Below, piece after piece: positions 12,864 to 56,929 of a stretch of 64,000 nucleotides of DNA. The DNA lies in assembly GCF_023898315.1 (NCBI RefSeq), contig NC_064615.1, forward strand, positions 733,319,450-733,383,449, read 5' to 3'. The notes beneath the pieces were generated by a model. The model searched no databases. It was not told the DNA's origin and was given only the letters and a program-made list of their open reading frames with translations. The position numbers and the translations under genes are program-made. The stretch is from Schistocerca nitens (lineage: Eukaryota > Arthropoda > Insecta > Orthoptera > Acrididae). The stretch's first letter is position 1. Every line of letters begins with the position of its first letter.

Positions 12864-12918
<55 letters not shown>

Positions 12919-13629
12919 GGAGAGAGAGAGTGAGAGGTAAGAGAGAGGGGATGAGTGTGTGTGGATGGAGGGGGGTGAGAGAGAGACAGAGACAAAGACA
13001 GAGAGGGGGGGGTGGGGGAGGGCGTGGAGGGAAAGATGTGAGATGATAGTTACAGTGGCTGTTGACTGTCATTGCCCTATTCAGTGGTAAATGGGGTAAC
13101 GGCAGTCACCTTGTCAATAGACCGTCAGTGAAATTCGCAGGCAAATATTTTTGAACACGATGCTATTTCATGCAATGATTCAAGTTTAATTTATTCAGTC
13201 TGAAAGCTAAGTTGCGAGTGTTTCATTATGACGCCTGCTAAAATACTACACGGTTACTCGTTGAAGAGGGGAGGGGATAGGAAAAGGGGAGGAGAGAAGG
13301 AGCGGCAAGATCACGTCATTGTGTGGCATGTCACGTGAGGTTGATGACATCATTGATAAATAGGGTCAATGATTGCAATACTACTGTATTTAGGTACCAA
13401 TTGCGCTGGAAATAAAGGTGACTGCCTGCCTGGTAAAATAAGGGAAAGCATCAAGAAAGGGACGATGGAACGAAATGAAACGTCATGCGTTATCCGATTG
13501 GGAAGAAAATCATAAAGATGTTCTTATTCCCTCCTGAAGAAAGCTGGCTCTCAGTGTTGTAATTGGTCCTCGATACCTTCGATACTGGTGGTGGGATGAA
13601 GGTGACATCCAACTTGATCCAGAGACCTA
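12746..13629. repeat. Unassigned DNA with (TG)n(AG)n microsatellite at 12863-12930
   Basis: A compound TG then AG microsatellite is followed by purine-rich sequence to about 13035. Open frames on both strands here are products of the repeat. The rest up to 13629 shows nothing I can name. Confidence 0.7.
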
Positions 13630-14969
13630 CGAGGGCAGTTCAATAAGTAATGCAACACATTTTTTTTCTGAAACAGGGGTTGTTTTATTCAGCATTGAAA
13701 TACACCAGGTTATTCCCCAATCTTTTAGCTACACAACACTATTTTTCAACGTAATCTCCATTCAATGCTACGGCCTTACGCCACCTTGAAATGAGAGCCT
13801 GTATGCCTGCACGGTACCATTCCACTGGTCGATGTCGGAGCCAACGTCGTACTGCATCAATAACTTCTTCATCATCCGCATAGTGCGTCCCACGGATTGC
13901 GTCCTTCATTGGGCCAAACATATGGAAATCCGACGGTGCGAGATCGGGGCTGTAGGGTGCATGAGGAAGAACAGTCCACTGAAGTTTTGTGAGCTCCTCT
14001 CGGGTGTGAAGACTTGTGTGAGGTCTTGCGTTGTCATGAAGAAGGAGAAGTTCGTTCTGATTTTTGTGCCTACGAACACGCTGAAGTCGTTTCTTCAATT
14101 TCTGAAGAGTAGCACAATACACTTCAGAGTTGATCGTTTGACCATGGGGAAGGACATCGAACAGAATAACCCCTTCAGCGTCCCAGAAGACTGTAACCAT
14201 GACTTTACCGGCTGAGGGTATGGCTTTAAACTTTTTCTTGGTAGGGGAGTGGGTGTGGCGCCACTCCATTGATTGCCGTTTTGTTTCAGGTTCGAAGTGA
14301 TGAACCCATGTTTCATCGCCTGTAACAATCTTTGACAAGAAATTGTCACCCTCAGCCACATGACGAGCAAGCAATTCCGCACAGATGGTTCTCCTTTGCT
14401 CTTTATGGTGTTCGGTTAGACAACGAGGGACCCAGCGGGAACAAACCTTTGAATATCCCAACTGGTGAACAATTGTGACAGCACTACCAACAGAGATGTC
14501 AAGTTGAGCACTGAGTTGTTTGATGGTGATCCGTCGATCATCTCGAACGAGTGTGTTCGCACGCTCCGCCATTGCAGGAGTCACAGCGGTGCACGGCCGG
14601 CCCGCACGCGGGAGATCAGACAGTCTTGCTTGACCTTGCGGCGATGATGACACACGCTTTGCCCAACGACTCACCGTGCTTTTGTCCACTGCCAGATCAC
14701 CGTAGACATTTTGCAAGCGCCTATGAATATCTGAGATGCCCTGGTTTTCCTCCAAAAGAAACTCGATCACTGCCCGTTGTTTGCAACGCACATCCGTTAC
14801 AGACGCCATTTTAACAGCTCCGTACAGGGCTGCCACCTGTCGGAAGTCAATGAAACTATACGAGACGAAGCGGGAATGTTTGAAAATATTCCACAAGAAA
14901 TTTCCGGTTTTTTCAACCAAAATTGGCCGAGAAAAAAAATGTGTTGCATTACTTATTGAACTGCCATCG
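13630..14969 (-). mobile_element. Mariner transposon, apparently whole
   Basis: Inverted repeats of about 35 bp (GGCAGTTCAATAAGTAATGC and onward) bound the element, with TA target duplications at 13628-13629 and 14970-14971. It is 1340 bp and carries one transposase gene on the minus strand. The arms look nearly identical, which suggests a fairly recent insertion. Confidence 0.95.
13739..14809 (-). CDS. Mariner transposase, DD34D
   Basis: 356 codons, starting at the ATG at 14809 (MASVTDVRCKQRAV). An upstream extension in the same frame runs into the inverted repeat and is not used. An N-terminal helix-turn-helix pair (residues about 1-110, including STVSRWAKRV) would bind the terminal repeats. 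The catalytic domain has TGDETWVHH, LLLHDNARPH and YSPDLAPSDF. I count 34 residues between the second and third catalytic Asp, which is diagnostic of mariner. WVHHFEPETKRQSMEW is also typical. No stop or frameshift interrupts it, and the length is normal for the family (about 345-360). Cut-and-paste transposition at TA is the known activity; whether this copy is active is unknown. Confidence 0.93.
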   Translation of the reverse strand: MASVTDVRCKQRAVIEFLLEENQGISDIHRRLQNVYGDLAVDKSTVSRWAKRVSSSPQGQARLSDLPRAGRPCTAVTPAMAERANTLVRDDRRITIKQLSAQLDISVGSAVTIVHQLGYSKVCSRWVPRCLTEHHKEQRRTICAELLARHVAEGDNFLSKIVTGDETWVHHFEPETKRQSMEWRHTHSPTKKKFKAIPSAGKVMVTVFWDAEGVILFDVLPHGQTINSEVYCATLQKLKKRLQRVRRHKNQNELLLLHDNARPHTSLHTREELTKLQWTVLPHAPYSPDLAPSDFHMFGPMKDAIRGTHYADDEEVIDAVRRWLRHRPVEWYRAGIQALISRWRKAVALNGDYVEK

Positions 14970-15059
14970 TACATTGGGGACAGATTAGTGGACCTTGCTG
15001 GTCATGGAAGTACCCTGACATCACACGGAAGTTTTATAGAGACGTGTGCCATATCTGGA

Positions 15060-15440
15060 CGAGCAGTGACCTTTTAAAAGCTCCCTTTGACTTGTGCAAT
15101 CAGAGTTCCCTCACTCATAACCAGACATTACCTGAAATCACACATGATGATTGCGGCCCTCCACGAATTCTTCTCCTGAGCCAACTTCATAAGCTCAGAG
15201 TAGCAGTTGCGAACTACGTCCTCAATCTTCCAGCCTTGTATGCCTCCTCCTCCTCCCGTGATCCGTGAACAGAGTATTCGCTATTATTAGCTGAAGTTTG
15301 CTGTACAAGTCAAACTTGCTCCTCTCTCATTCCTACTACCATATTCTCCTTTAGCCCTTTCATCAACTCTTTCCCCTAAACCGGAGTTCCAGTCCTCCAT
15401 TACCATTAGAATTTCAACTCCCTTTACGTGTGAGCTCTTG
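15060..15440 (-). mobile_element. LINE fragments (RTE-like)
   Basis: The minus strand gives EDWNSGLGERVDE, a decayed relative of the GDWNAVVGEG endonuclease block, near 15320-15440. It also gives a KLAQEKNSWRAA-type segment, like the C-terminus of the LINEs elsewhere in the window (KLAQDRVAWRAA), near 15170-15260. The order and gaps show strong decay. Confidence 0.5.
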
Positions 15441-17084
15441 TAACAACACTAAATATGAACATCGCAAAAGAATTATCGTGATCCCTTTATCTGTCACAGT
15501 AAATTCTAACTCTGATCATTTACATACCCACCGATGGTGTTACATTGTTATGCGATCATGTCATTCTGTTGCATCACTTTCTTCGTCGGACAGTGTATAT
15601 TTGTGTTCTTATGTGACTCAGATATTTGGTTTGAATTCTAAGCAAACTGAATTTTTGGCAGCTGCATTATTGTACGCGATCTTATTTAAACGGTGTAACC
15701 TCATTTCAGTTATTTATTTATTAGATAATTTGTTATTTTTCCGTTAATATGTCTATGATAGTTTAAGGACTCTTGTATTAGGATCTGGGCTTTGAAGCGA
15801 TGGTGCACGGATACACTCTATAGACTACACGTAGCCGTACTTAAGTCTAAGGCCATGCATTGCCTATATTAGCCATCATATTTCGAGCCGGTATAATTAA
15901 GTCAACTCCCTCTGGCATCTGAATTGTGCAATCGCAATTCAGTAGGCTTCTCACGGAACGTGACAGAGAGTAGCGTTGCATCTTATGCGCTGGCTATCTG
16001 AATCATATAATCGACCCATCAAATTTGTGACATGGAAAGTACTCCCAGCTAATTACCTCATCAGACCATTATCTGCCATGGATCGATTTTTTATCGTAAG
16101 GCTTTATCGCAAGTAAAATGTTAAGAATAGACTAAAGCACATTTCTTGAGTTTGTTAAGGATGTCAATCGTGATAAGATATTTTATCGGTGAGAACTCTG
16201 ATGTACATAATTTGACCAGTTTTCTTAATGTACTGTGAACACTGCTAACTCTGAAAGAACATGAGATTCGATACACAAGCTTACTTTGTGGTAACAGCAA
16301 ATCTGTGTTTGTTGGCAGTGTGTATATCGGTAAGTTCATTCATTTGTGTAACTCGCGGCATAATTTATTTCGAAATAAAAAAAAAATGTATGGTGTATCA
16401 GTGCTTGCAGGTTAGTATTTTAGTATAGTAGACACAGAGAATTGGGATAGTGTGTAGTATTGAGATTGAAATGTGCATTGATGATTTTAATCTACTGTTG
16501 ATGGTAAATTCCGAACGGAGAATTTCAGTGTTGTCAAAGATTTCGTTGACAGAGATCCAACTTCTTAGACAACTACAGTTTTCGACGTTATGGAAATGTA
16601 TTTAGCGATTAATGATTAGGACAGCTTGTAAAATATTTTACTAAAAATCCTCCTATGTTCTGTAGTGTCCTTATATACAGCCCACAAAGTAAATTAAAAA
16701 CACATAATTACTCTGGGTGACGACATAGAGAAGGCAATTTATGGCTTTCGCAGTTATAACATGTGGTACGTAAGGGTACAGAAACTTATCTGTGAAACAG
16801 GAGTAAACGTAGTCACGCATAAGAATTGTAGACGATACAACTTCAACATTAATTTCGAATATGTCTGAATTTATTGTGCCCATACTCCATGTCATTTGTG
16901 TTTTCCTTTTTGTTTGATGTTGTTTACATCAGTCAAGTCTCTGTAGGTAATATCGTATGTTGGGTGATTAAGTTTTTTATATCATTTGTGAAGGCATGTG
17001 TGAAGGCAGCTGTTACGTTGTTCCTATGATCATCTACGATTTTTTTGTATTGGCTTTCTAGTAATTCCTTACAGAACAGCGTCG
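15441..17084. other. No recognisable feature
   Basis: AT-rich DNA between transposon remnants. Only short open frames without family motifs are present. Confidence 0.4.
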
Positions 17085-18175
17085 TTAATACATGTTTCTG
17101 TCACATCAATGTGACCACCTGTCAAAACCTCGAACAACCATCTTCCGCAGCGCGGAGGCTCAAGAAGAGAGTCTATGAAGTCCTCCAAGGTAAAGACTCC
17201 AGTTCCGTGGCCAGCTACGCCAATTTTCTCGGTTGAGGATCCATGGCGCGAACAGACCGACCGACCTGGTCCCAAAATTTATCGATGGGACTTAAAGCCG
17301 GTGTCTTTTGTGGCCATGGGAGTACGGTAAACATACCTTGGCGCTTGTTGGAACACTCACGTACAATGTGAGCTGTGTGACGCGTTGCATTGTCCTTGTG
17401 GTAGATGCCATCGTGCCGAGGAGAAAACAAACTGCATGTCGGGATGGACGTGGTCCAAACGATAGACGCGTATTTGTGGTGAGCCATTGTTCCTTCCAGA
17501 ATGAAGAAATTACGCCGGAAATGCCACGGAAATATTTCCCAGGCCATAAACTCTCCATCCTCCGGCCTGGATTCTTGTGACCATTGTTGCAGGTTGTTTG
17601 TTTTCGGTCCGACGCTTCGCGCCATAGGCGCAAACAGCCATCTGTCCGATGGAGCCAAAAAAGTGATTCACCTGTAAAGGCCATCAGTCGCCACTCAGCG
17701 AACGTCCATTTGCGATACGGGCGTGCAAATTGCAGCCCTTGTCGCCGATGAGCGGTAGACAGCAGGGGTTTATGAACCAGGCGCTGCTGCGGACGCCTGT
17801 ACGTAGCAACGTTCCTGGACGCGCGTTGAGCACACTCTTTCGTCAACAGTTGCGCGTCTGTTCCCCGTAGACATCTCCACAGCAGTCGTTCACCGCTGAC
17901 ATCTATGGCCCATGGCACACCACAGTTGCCTCGGCGCGTTTTGGATAGCTCCATTTGCTATGTGCAACATACGTTAACCACGGCGGAACGCGATCACTTT
18001 ACAATCTTAACCGTTTCGGAGATGGTTCCACCCTTGGCCAGAAAGCTGATGATCATGTCCTTCTTGACGTCAGGTAAATCGCTCCGAAACGCTAGTGTTT
18101 CCACCTGGCGCCTGTGAATGGTTATCGAATGTTGATATCGAACATAGGCGGCATCTCATTCATATGACCGGAGCG
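17085..18175 (-). mobile_element. Tc1-like transposon, broken transposase
   Basis: The minus strand encodes ECAQRASRNVATYRRPQQR, FTGESLFWLHRTDGCLR, NATRHTAHIVRECSN and LSPIDKFWDQVGRSVRAMDPQ in two frames, so a frameshift splits the gene near 17600. The ends are imperfect inverted repeats (about GTCACATCAATGTGACCACC at the left). Limits are approximate. Confidence 0.8.
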
Positions 18176-20375
18176 TGTGATATTATTACGTAGTATTACT
18201 TCAGTTTTGGAAATACGAACGTTCTAAAAGTGTATCTGAACTGTAAGATGTGGTCTCTTTTCTCCTGGGTACGCGAACTCTTTAAAATCTTAACGTTACT
18301 CTCAACTGAATAGTTTCTATAGATTCCGTTTCCACCTTTCATAAGTGCCTCATAATGCTAAATGATCGCGTTCCATATGAGACCGACTGTAGCTTTCCCT
18401 CGATTAAATAGTCCCTTTAAGGTTATTCCAAGCTGCTCTGTAATACAAGGTATACCTAATTTTTCGTTGCCTTCACTTATTTTCACGGAAATACACTCAT
18501 GGACTATATAAGCAGATTAATGAATAAAAAAACGCTGTTTCATGGTCATACTAGACAGACAAAACCGTTGCGGTACCGAAGTCAAAATCGTGACAAGACA
18601 CAACAGTTCAATATGATAACGCCTACTGATAAATAAAATATCTGTATGCCGAGAAGTCTTCGGTGTAAACATTTTGACTGAAAATTTTGTCATGTAGTAC
18701 ATAATATTCGAGCATTAGGAAAGTAGTCTGGGGAGCAGACACGTGTACATTTACTTATTCATGGTAGTGAAAGTGGCATATTTGAGACTGCCCACAATCG
18801 ACACTCGTTTGGCGAGGAGTTAAACATCACCCTTATCCCCATTGCACGACTGTGGACTAGGATTCAGGAGGAAAAACTTCAGTAGCTGCACATACAAGTT
18901 CGACAACATGATACAAGCCAGCTCCAGGATCCTTATCGACCCTTAATTGTTCCAAGACATCAAACCAGCACAGCATCTGCCCCTTAACTGGAGACCTCGC
19001 ATCGGCTTCTCCGTAGAACATTATAGTGAACACAATGGTCTGAGAAGTTTCTCTGACAGCGAAGGTAAGAAGCAAAAGTGGATAAAACCAAAAGCGTTGT
19101 AGGATATATCGTACACCAGTAAGTGCTGAGCAAGGTCGTGAACGATGGTAAAGATCCACAGTTCCGCAGCCTTCATGCAGGAAGATGCTTTTGAAGAAAA
19201 GATACCTTCATTACAGATTTAAGTAACAAAGCAAAAGCTGAACAAAGGCAAAATGAAAGTAACGATGTTTATGCGATAAGTGTTCGATGAATTCGAAAGT
19301 AAAATATTGCCAACTTATCTGACAAAAACGCTTAATAAGGTCTGGTCTGAGAAAATCAATAAGTACATCGAAATCACCTTTCCTGTCGGTGAGTCACTGC
19401 ACTGGCGCCGAAATCGATTATGATGTAGAGATAATGGAAGCACTGCATTGGGTCTTACGAAATTATTTCACTGCGAAAAATCCCCCATTAATCATCACAC
19501 GAAATGCGAAATGGCAGATGTTGTGATAAGTTTTCGTAGAACAGAAATTCGTCAAAACTCTGGACCGCATGAGAAATCCATAGGACAGCTTGCTTCTCAC
19601 CTAGCGGCACTTTAACGTCGCTGGAGCGACGAAGGGCAGCAACTACTTGAAAAAAAAAAAAAAAGAGCAGGTCATTCTTGTTTCGGAGAAAGATCTTTAG
19701 GCAGATTCACATAATTTCAGGGCCAAAACGCCGCCTTTAGTCGCATTGAACATCCTTTATGCCCTTGAATTACATAGTTTTTTGAATACAGTGGCCATCG
19801 CTATTAAAACTAACATGGATTCCGCAAACAGAGATCATATGAAACTCAAATGACTTTCTCCATTTATAAGTGTCAGGGCATCATAGACAATAGCGCTCCG
19901 GCTGTTGGTGTGTTCTTTGACTTCCGTAAGGCAAACGTCCTGCAACGATGTTTTCTTTTGTGGTCTAATATTACTGGGTGATAATGAATTTTTTTATTAA
20001 TGGTAAAGAGGGTTTTTAGCACATTTTTAGCTGTAAATCTCAAATAAAGTACTTGAAATCCACAGTCACATGCAGTTTAGGTACCAATTGAAAATCTCTG
20101 TCAAGTATTCAAATTATAGCTATTTGATCTCTATAATAATGGCAGTATTGTGATTTTTGTGATGCAATCTGCTACTCTCCGTGCTGCCCGGTCGCTGGTG
20201 CTACAGCGCGTCCTATACTCGGCCATCACAACGTTCGGGGTCAGAGCGCAAAGATGTCACACTTGATGACGGGCATTTAAGAGCCTCAAACCGGTCATGA
20301 TTTAAGCATTGGAAAGTAAAATTGACCTTACAAATGAAGCAGTATTTTCAACCTCTTTGTATTTTGCCTTTTGCA
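18176..20375. other. Unassigned DNA with a small CR1-like LINE remnant at about 19790-19950
   Basis: Around 19820-19945 the plus strand reads HGFRKQRSYETQMTFS and, shortly after, VGVFFDFRKAN, matching the reverse transcriptase of the LINE at 21535-23340. A poly-A run lies at about 19649-19662. The stretch 18180-19780 shows nothing I can name. A solitary hammerhead-like motif at 20273-20296 is listed separately. Confidence 0.45.
20273..20296 (+). ncRNA. Hammerhead-like motif, solitary and degenerate
   Basis: It has TTGATGA (box 1, C3 changed to T), a hairpin GGGC...GCCT, AAA in place of GAAA, then the palindrome ACCGGT followed by C. The layout matches the motifs in the palindromic elements of this window. 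It is probably a decayed end of a Penelope-related repeat. Confidence 0.35.
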
Positions 20376-23300
20376 GGGTGTCTGGAATGTAACTAGATAT
20401 GAACGAGACGAATAGACACATTTACGACACTAATTTATTGAAATTAAGGGGAATACATTGTTATACATGGATGTGGATGGGTACTTTAAAATTCAATGTA
20501 GGCGCCTGTGACTTCGACCAATCGTCTCAAATTGTAGGACATGGAATACACAGTCGTCTGGAGTAAGCGGCATAGTGTAATGCTGATAACGTCCCGAAAC
20601 CGGGCTTCCATTTCTTCTAGTACGCGTGGTTTCATCCGCTACACTTCATATTTTGCCCAGCCCCATAAAAAGAAGTAACATGGCGTCAGGTCTGGACTTA
20701 TTGCAAGCCACTCATGACGTCCGTGTATTCCTAGGCAACATCCAAGAAACTTCTCAGCCAACCACGGACAAACGACATTTTTAAACTGAGGGGGTGCGCC
20801 ACATTGCGTAAAAGCAATGTCCTATATGTTACCGCATGAACATACTGCGGGCAAAACATAATTATTAAGCACCTGAAGGAAGTGTTCCGTATTCATTGTG
20901 TCGCGCAGGATAAATGGCCCAGTAATCTTTGTGACAGTCATTGCACATCACACAGTCACTTTTGCACGAGCCTGCATATGGTCGACGGTAACTCCAGGAT
21001 CGTCTTTCGCAAATGTGTCGATTCTTACAATCTCCCACATAGAATACGGCCTCGTCAGTGCAGAGGATATGATTAAAGAATTGAGGACAATCTTCGTGCC
21101 GCCCCAGCGTCGATTCCCCTTACTCCATTCTGCTATCACCGTCTTCTGGAGTCAGCTGTTGCATAATATGAGGTTGCCACGTTCGATAATTCAGTTCTTT
21201 ATCCAGGATGTGACATAGCACCTACCTCGTGAGTTCGCTTTGATGTGTTGCCTGCCGTGATGATTTCTAACAGCTGCGTACGAATATTTCCTGCACATAC
21301 GCCACTTTATTATCAGATCGAGACGTGGATGAACGAACTGTTTTTCTTGCTTCTTTTGCCGAGCCTGTGACAATTGTTTACTGTGTCTGGACGAACTGTG
21401 ACTTTAATCTCATTTACAGTGTGCCACCATATCGCCACCAGGACGACGGAACATCCTTTACAGTTCATAACGTGCAACAATCTGTGCTCGTTGTAGAACG
21501 GTAAGGCTATCGTTCATCTTTTCCGTTGCTATGTGTACTTCCTCTCACGGCAACCGTCTGTATTGCAGAAAATGTAAAAACAAGCGCTCGCCAACTGGTG
21601 AGGTAGCAAGGAAGAGGGAACAAATTCCGAATGTGGAGCGCAAGTCTGTCCAGTCAGCCAGATGTTTACAGCTGTATCGATGCCAGTACGGCAATATGAC
21701 AGTGGAGCGTAAAGCTGAAATACTAAACACCTTTTTCCAAAGCTGTTTCACAGAGGAAGACCGCACTGCAGTTCCTTCTCTAAATCCTCGCACAAACGAA
21801 AAAATGGCTGACATCGAAATAAGTGTCCAAGGAATAGAAAAGCAACTGGAATCACTCAACAGAGGAAAGTCCACTGGACCTGACGGGATACCAATTCGAT
21901 TCTACACAGAGTACGCGAAAGAACTTGCCCCCCTTCTAACAGCCGTGTACCGCAAGTCTCTAGAGGAACGGAGGGTTCCAAATGATTGGAAAAGAGCACA
22001 GGTAGTCCCAGTCTTCAATAAGGGTCGTCGAGCAGATGCGCAAAACTATAGACCTATATCTCTGACGTCGATCTGTTGTAGAATTTTAGAACATGTTTTT
22101 TGCTCGAGTATCATGTCATTTTTGGAAACCCAGAATCTACTATGTAGGAATCAACATGGATTCCGGAAACAGCGATCGTGTGAGACACAACTCGCGTTAT
22201 TTGTTCATGAGACCCAGAAAATATTAGATACAGGCTCCTAGGTAGATGCTATTTTTCTTGACTTCCGGAAGGCGTTCGATACAGTTCCGCACTGTCGCCT
22301 GATAAACAAAGTAAGAGCCTACGGAATATCAGACCAGCTGTGTGGCTGGATTGAAGAGTTTTTAGCAAACAGAACACAGCATGTTGTTATCAATGGAGAG
22401 ACATCTACAGACGTTAAAGTAACCTCTGGCGTGCCACAGGGGAGTGTTATGGGACCATTGCTTTTCACAATATATATAAATGACCTAGTAGATAGTGTCG
22501 GAAATTCCATGCGGCTTTTCGCGGATGATGCTGTAGTATACAGAGAAGTTGCAGCATTAGAAAATTGTAGCGAAATGCAGGAAGATCTGCAGCGGATAGG
22601 CACTTGGTGCAGGGAGTGGCTACTGTCCCTTAACATAGACAAATGTAATGTATTGCGAATACATAGAAAGAAGGATCCTTTATTGTATGATTATATGATA
22701 GCGGAACAAATACTGGTAGCAGTTACTTCTGTAAAATAACTGGGAGTATGCGTGCGGAACGATTTGAAGTGGAATGATCATATAAAATTAATTGTTGGTA
22801 AGGCGGGTGCCAGGTTGAGATTCATTGGGAGAGTGCTTAGAAAATGTAGTCCATCAACAAAGGAGGTGGCTTACAAAACACTCGTTCGACCTATACTTGA
22901 GTATTGCTCATCAGTGTGGGATCCGTACCAGATCGGGTTGATGGAGGAGATAGAGAAGATCCAAAGAAGAGCGGCGCGTTTCGTCACAGGGTTATTTGGT
23001 AACCGTGATAGCGTTACGGAGATGTTTAGCAAACTCAAGTGGCAGACTCTGGAAGAGAGGCGCTCTGCATCGCGGTGTAGCTTGCTCGCCAGGTTTCGAG
23101 AGGGTGCGTTTCTGGATGAGGTATCGAGTATATTGCTTCCCCCTACTTATACCTCCCGAGGAGATCACGAATGTAAAATTAGAGAGATTAGGGCGCGCAC
23201 GGAGGCTTTCAGACCTTCGTTCTTCCCGCGAACCATACGCGACTGGAACAGGAAAGGGAGGTAATGACAGTGGCACGTAAAGTGCCCTCCGCCACACACC

Positions 23301-23478
23301 GTTGGGTGGCTTGCGGAGTATGAATGTAGATGTAGATGTAGACGCATGTCCACACTGTAATTGCTGAAATCCAAACCTTATTTCATGATTTATATGTACA
23401 CACTGTTTTCATTATGATACGATCAATATCAAAAGTTCTATAGTCATTTTGTTATACCTAGTTAATTTCCAGACACCC
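20376..23478 (-). mobile_element. Tc1/mariner-superfamily (IS630, DUF4817-type) transposon carrying a LINE
   Basis: Terminal inverted repeats GGGTGTCTGGAA plus a similar TAACTAG stretch are found at both ends, with TA at 23479-23480 and CA in place of TA at the left. The minus strand from about 21526 down to 20460 decodes in several frames as a transposase: MNDSLTVLQRAQIVARYE, then CGAPPQFKN and SPDLTPCYFFLWG near the C-terminus. Without the LINE at about 21535-23340 the element would be about 1.3 kb, normal for the family. The gene is broken by stops and shifts. Confidence 0.85.
21535..23340 (+). mobile_element. CR1-like LINE, 5'-truncated (LINE D), nested in the transposon
   Basis: The reverse transcriptase lies at 21710-22740 (NRGKSTGPDGIPI, YRPISLTSICCRILEHV, HGFRKQRSCETQL, FLDFRKAFDTVPH, VPQGSVMGPLLFT, RLFADDAVV). 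The C-terminal part is at 22752-23264. It ends GTGGCTTGCGGAGTATGAAT and a GATGTA repeat tail (to about 23341). Two in-frame stops break an otherwise long reading, so the copy is young. Endonuclease and ORF1 are missing through 5' truncation. Confidence 0.88.
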
Positions 23479-23757
23479 TAGTTAGACAAATGCCATTTAT
23501 TTCGGACCAAAATAGTTGCAGAAGAAATCTTATGTGCCCCTTTTTTTCGAACTTCTCTGTAAAAATGTCCGTAAAAACATGATACGTTACATTTATGTTA
23601 TTGAATTTTATTGACTCTTCGTTTTGTATGGTAGTTCATGTTGAGAATATTAAAAGCTGGTCTCTCCAATGCTTAAAATAGTTTTTCACTTCTCTGTTTC
23701 CTTTCGTTTCGCCATATGTTCCCATCTATTTCTCGCTTTTCTTCTATTTTGTTACAG

Positions 23758-55375
<31,618 letters not shown>

Positions 55376-56722
55376 GTGAGTACTATTATTATCACCTTTC
55401 TATACCAATTTTCAATTTGTTATAATTTAAAGTGAGAGAATAACTTTGAACTGCGTGATGTCGATATATGACTCTTAAAAGATATTTCAGGCGTCACCAC
55501 GATCAGAACATAATAATCTGCACAAGGGCATCGATAGGAGTGTTCTATGAGTGATTTGCAGTAAATGCTACAGAATACAATTGCAGTGATCAAGAGCTTT
55601 TTGATTTCATCATATTAGGCGTCTCATTTTTCAGTTGCATTTTTGTGACAAGTCGAAATCGTCATTTAACATACTGAAAATATTAACAGCGCGTCTAACT
55701 ACAGCAGTAATAACATATCAAGCCGTTACCTAATTGAAGACTGAAATACATAGAAAGTTGCCATAAGAGAAGAATGAATTGTTGTTAGAAGTGTGACGTA
55801 TTATATCCGAGCCTTGTGAGGATGAACATACAGAGGAACACATCCTTAGCACCATATTTTTACTCGGAGACTGGTTATACATACGTTACGAGGGACACAA
55901 GAGAGAACGATAAAACTGTCATCGAGGGACGGATGGATGATTACAGTTTCAACGTCCCCTTGACGTTGGGTGACTATAGGCGTTGCTGAACGAGAAGGAA
56001 ATCGGCTGTTTACTTTCATTGGAGCCATCCCGGCAGTGGTCGTGATCGAGTAAGAAAAATATGACTGGAAAATGCTATTCTTGTTATCAAAACCATCAGT
56101 TTTCAAGAGGAAGTAAAGTCGGGTGTGCCGCCTGACGAGAAAAGGTATCCTCTCAGCATTCGTATATTACGTGCTTGTCTATTTGGTTTATGGGACAGAG
56201 ACGTGAAAAGAGTTCGGCTTATGCCTAAACAAGGACGGGAAACTCACATCAATGCAGACCGATGTACAACTGCAATTCGGTGTAGCGTGTATTTAGTCGC
56301 GACACACTGAAGTACTAACGTGCTTTGAATCTTAGATTTTTTATGATGTGCGGTATTCAGCGCGTATTTCTGTTTTCCATTAAATTATTTTCGGTCGAGC
56401 ACATCTATTCGTATCACTGTGTATACGAAACAGATGTAAGGAATGGATACAAATACATTGATTTAATTCCAGTTATCAGAATAAGACTTTTCTCTCTTCA
56501 TCTTTTGCACAAATCGTGAGCGAATTACGGACAGAGATACAGAAACACTTATTTCCAGTGTTTTTATAGCACGACACTTCAGCTGATGACAGCATGAAAC
56601 AACGTGATGTGACGGAAAGTAACTGGTATGGCGTCATCTATCATGGTTCCATGTGCTTACGACATGCAAAGAACGCAGCCTACGTTTTCTGAATATAACG
56701 AGAACGCAAATGACAATCTCAA
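55376..56722. other. Mostly unassigned; decayed SINE trace at 55970-56040
   Basis: The block AAGGAAATCGGCTGTTTACT then GGAGCCATCCCGGCAGT (minus sense) resembles the body of the SINE type at 62532-62745, which suggests an old reverse-oriented copy. No C-terminal esterase exon was found. Confidence 0.4.
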
Positions 56723-56917
56723 ATCAAAAATGGCTCTGAGCACTATGGGACTCAACTGCTGAGGTCATTAGTCCCCGAGAACTTAGAACTAGTTAAACCT
56801 AACTAACCTAAGGAAATCACAAACATCCATGCCCGAGGCAGGATTCGAACCTGCGACCGTAGCGGTCTCGCGGTTCCAGACTGCTGCGCCTTTAACCGCA
56901 CGGCCACTTCGGCCGGC
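56723..56917 (-). mobile_element. tRNA-derived SINE
   Basis: Same family as 4107-4307. The 12-bp duplication TGACAATCTCAA lies at 56711-56722 and 56918-56929. The tRNA-like head is on the right (GCCGGCCGAAGTGGCC on the minus strand). Confidence 0.93.
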
Positions 56918-56929
56918 TGACAATCTCAA

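Noticed and set aside
12860-13072. Open frames on both strands rich in Ser-Leu, Thr-His and Arg-Glu repeats
   Set aside because: They are translations of the TG/AG microsatellite.
55846-56106. An 86-codon minus-strand frame
   Set aside because: It overlaps a decayed SINE trace and shows no protein family features.
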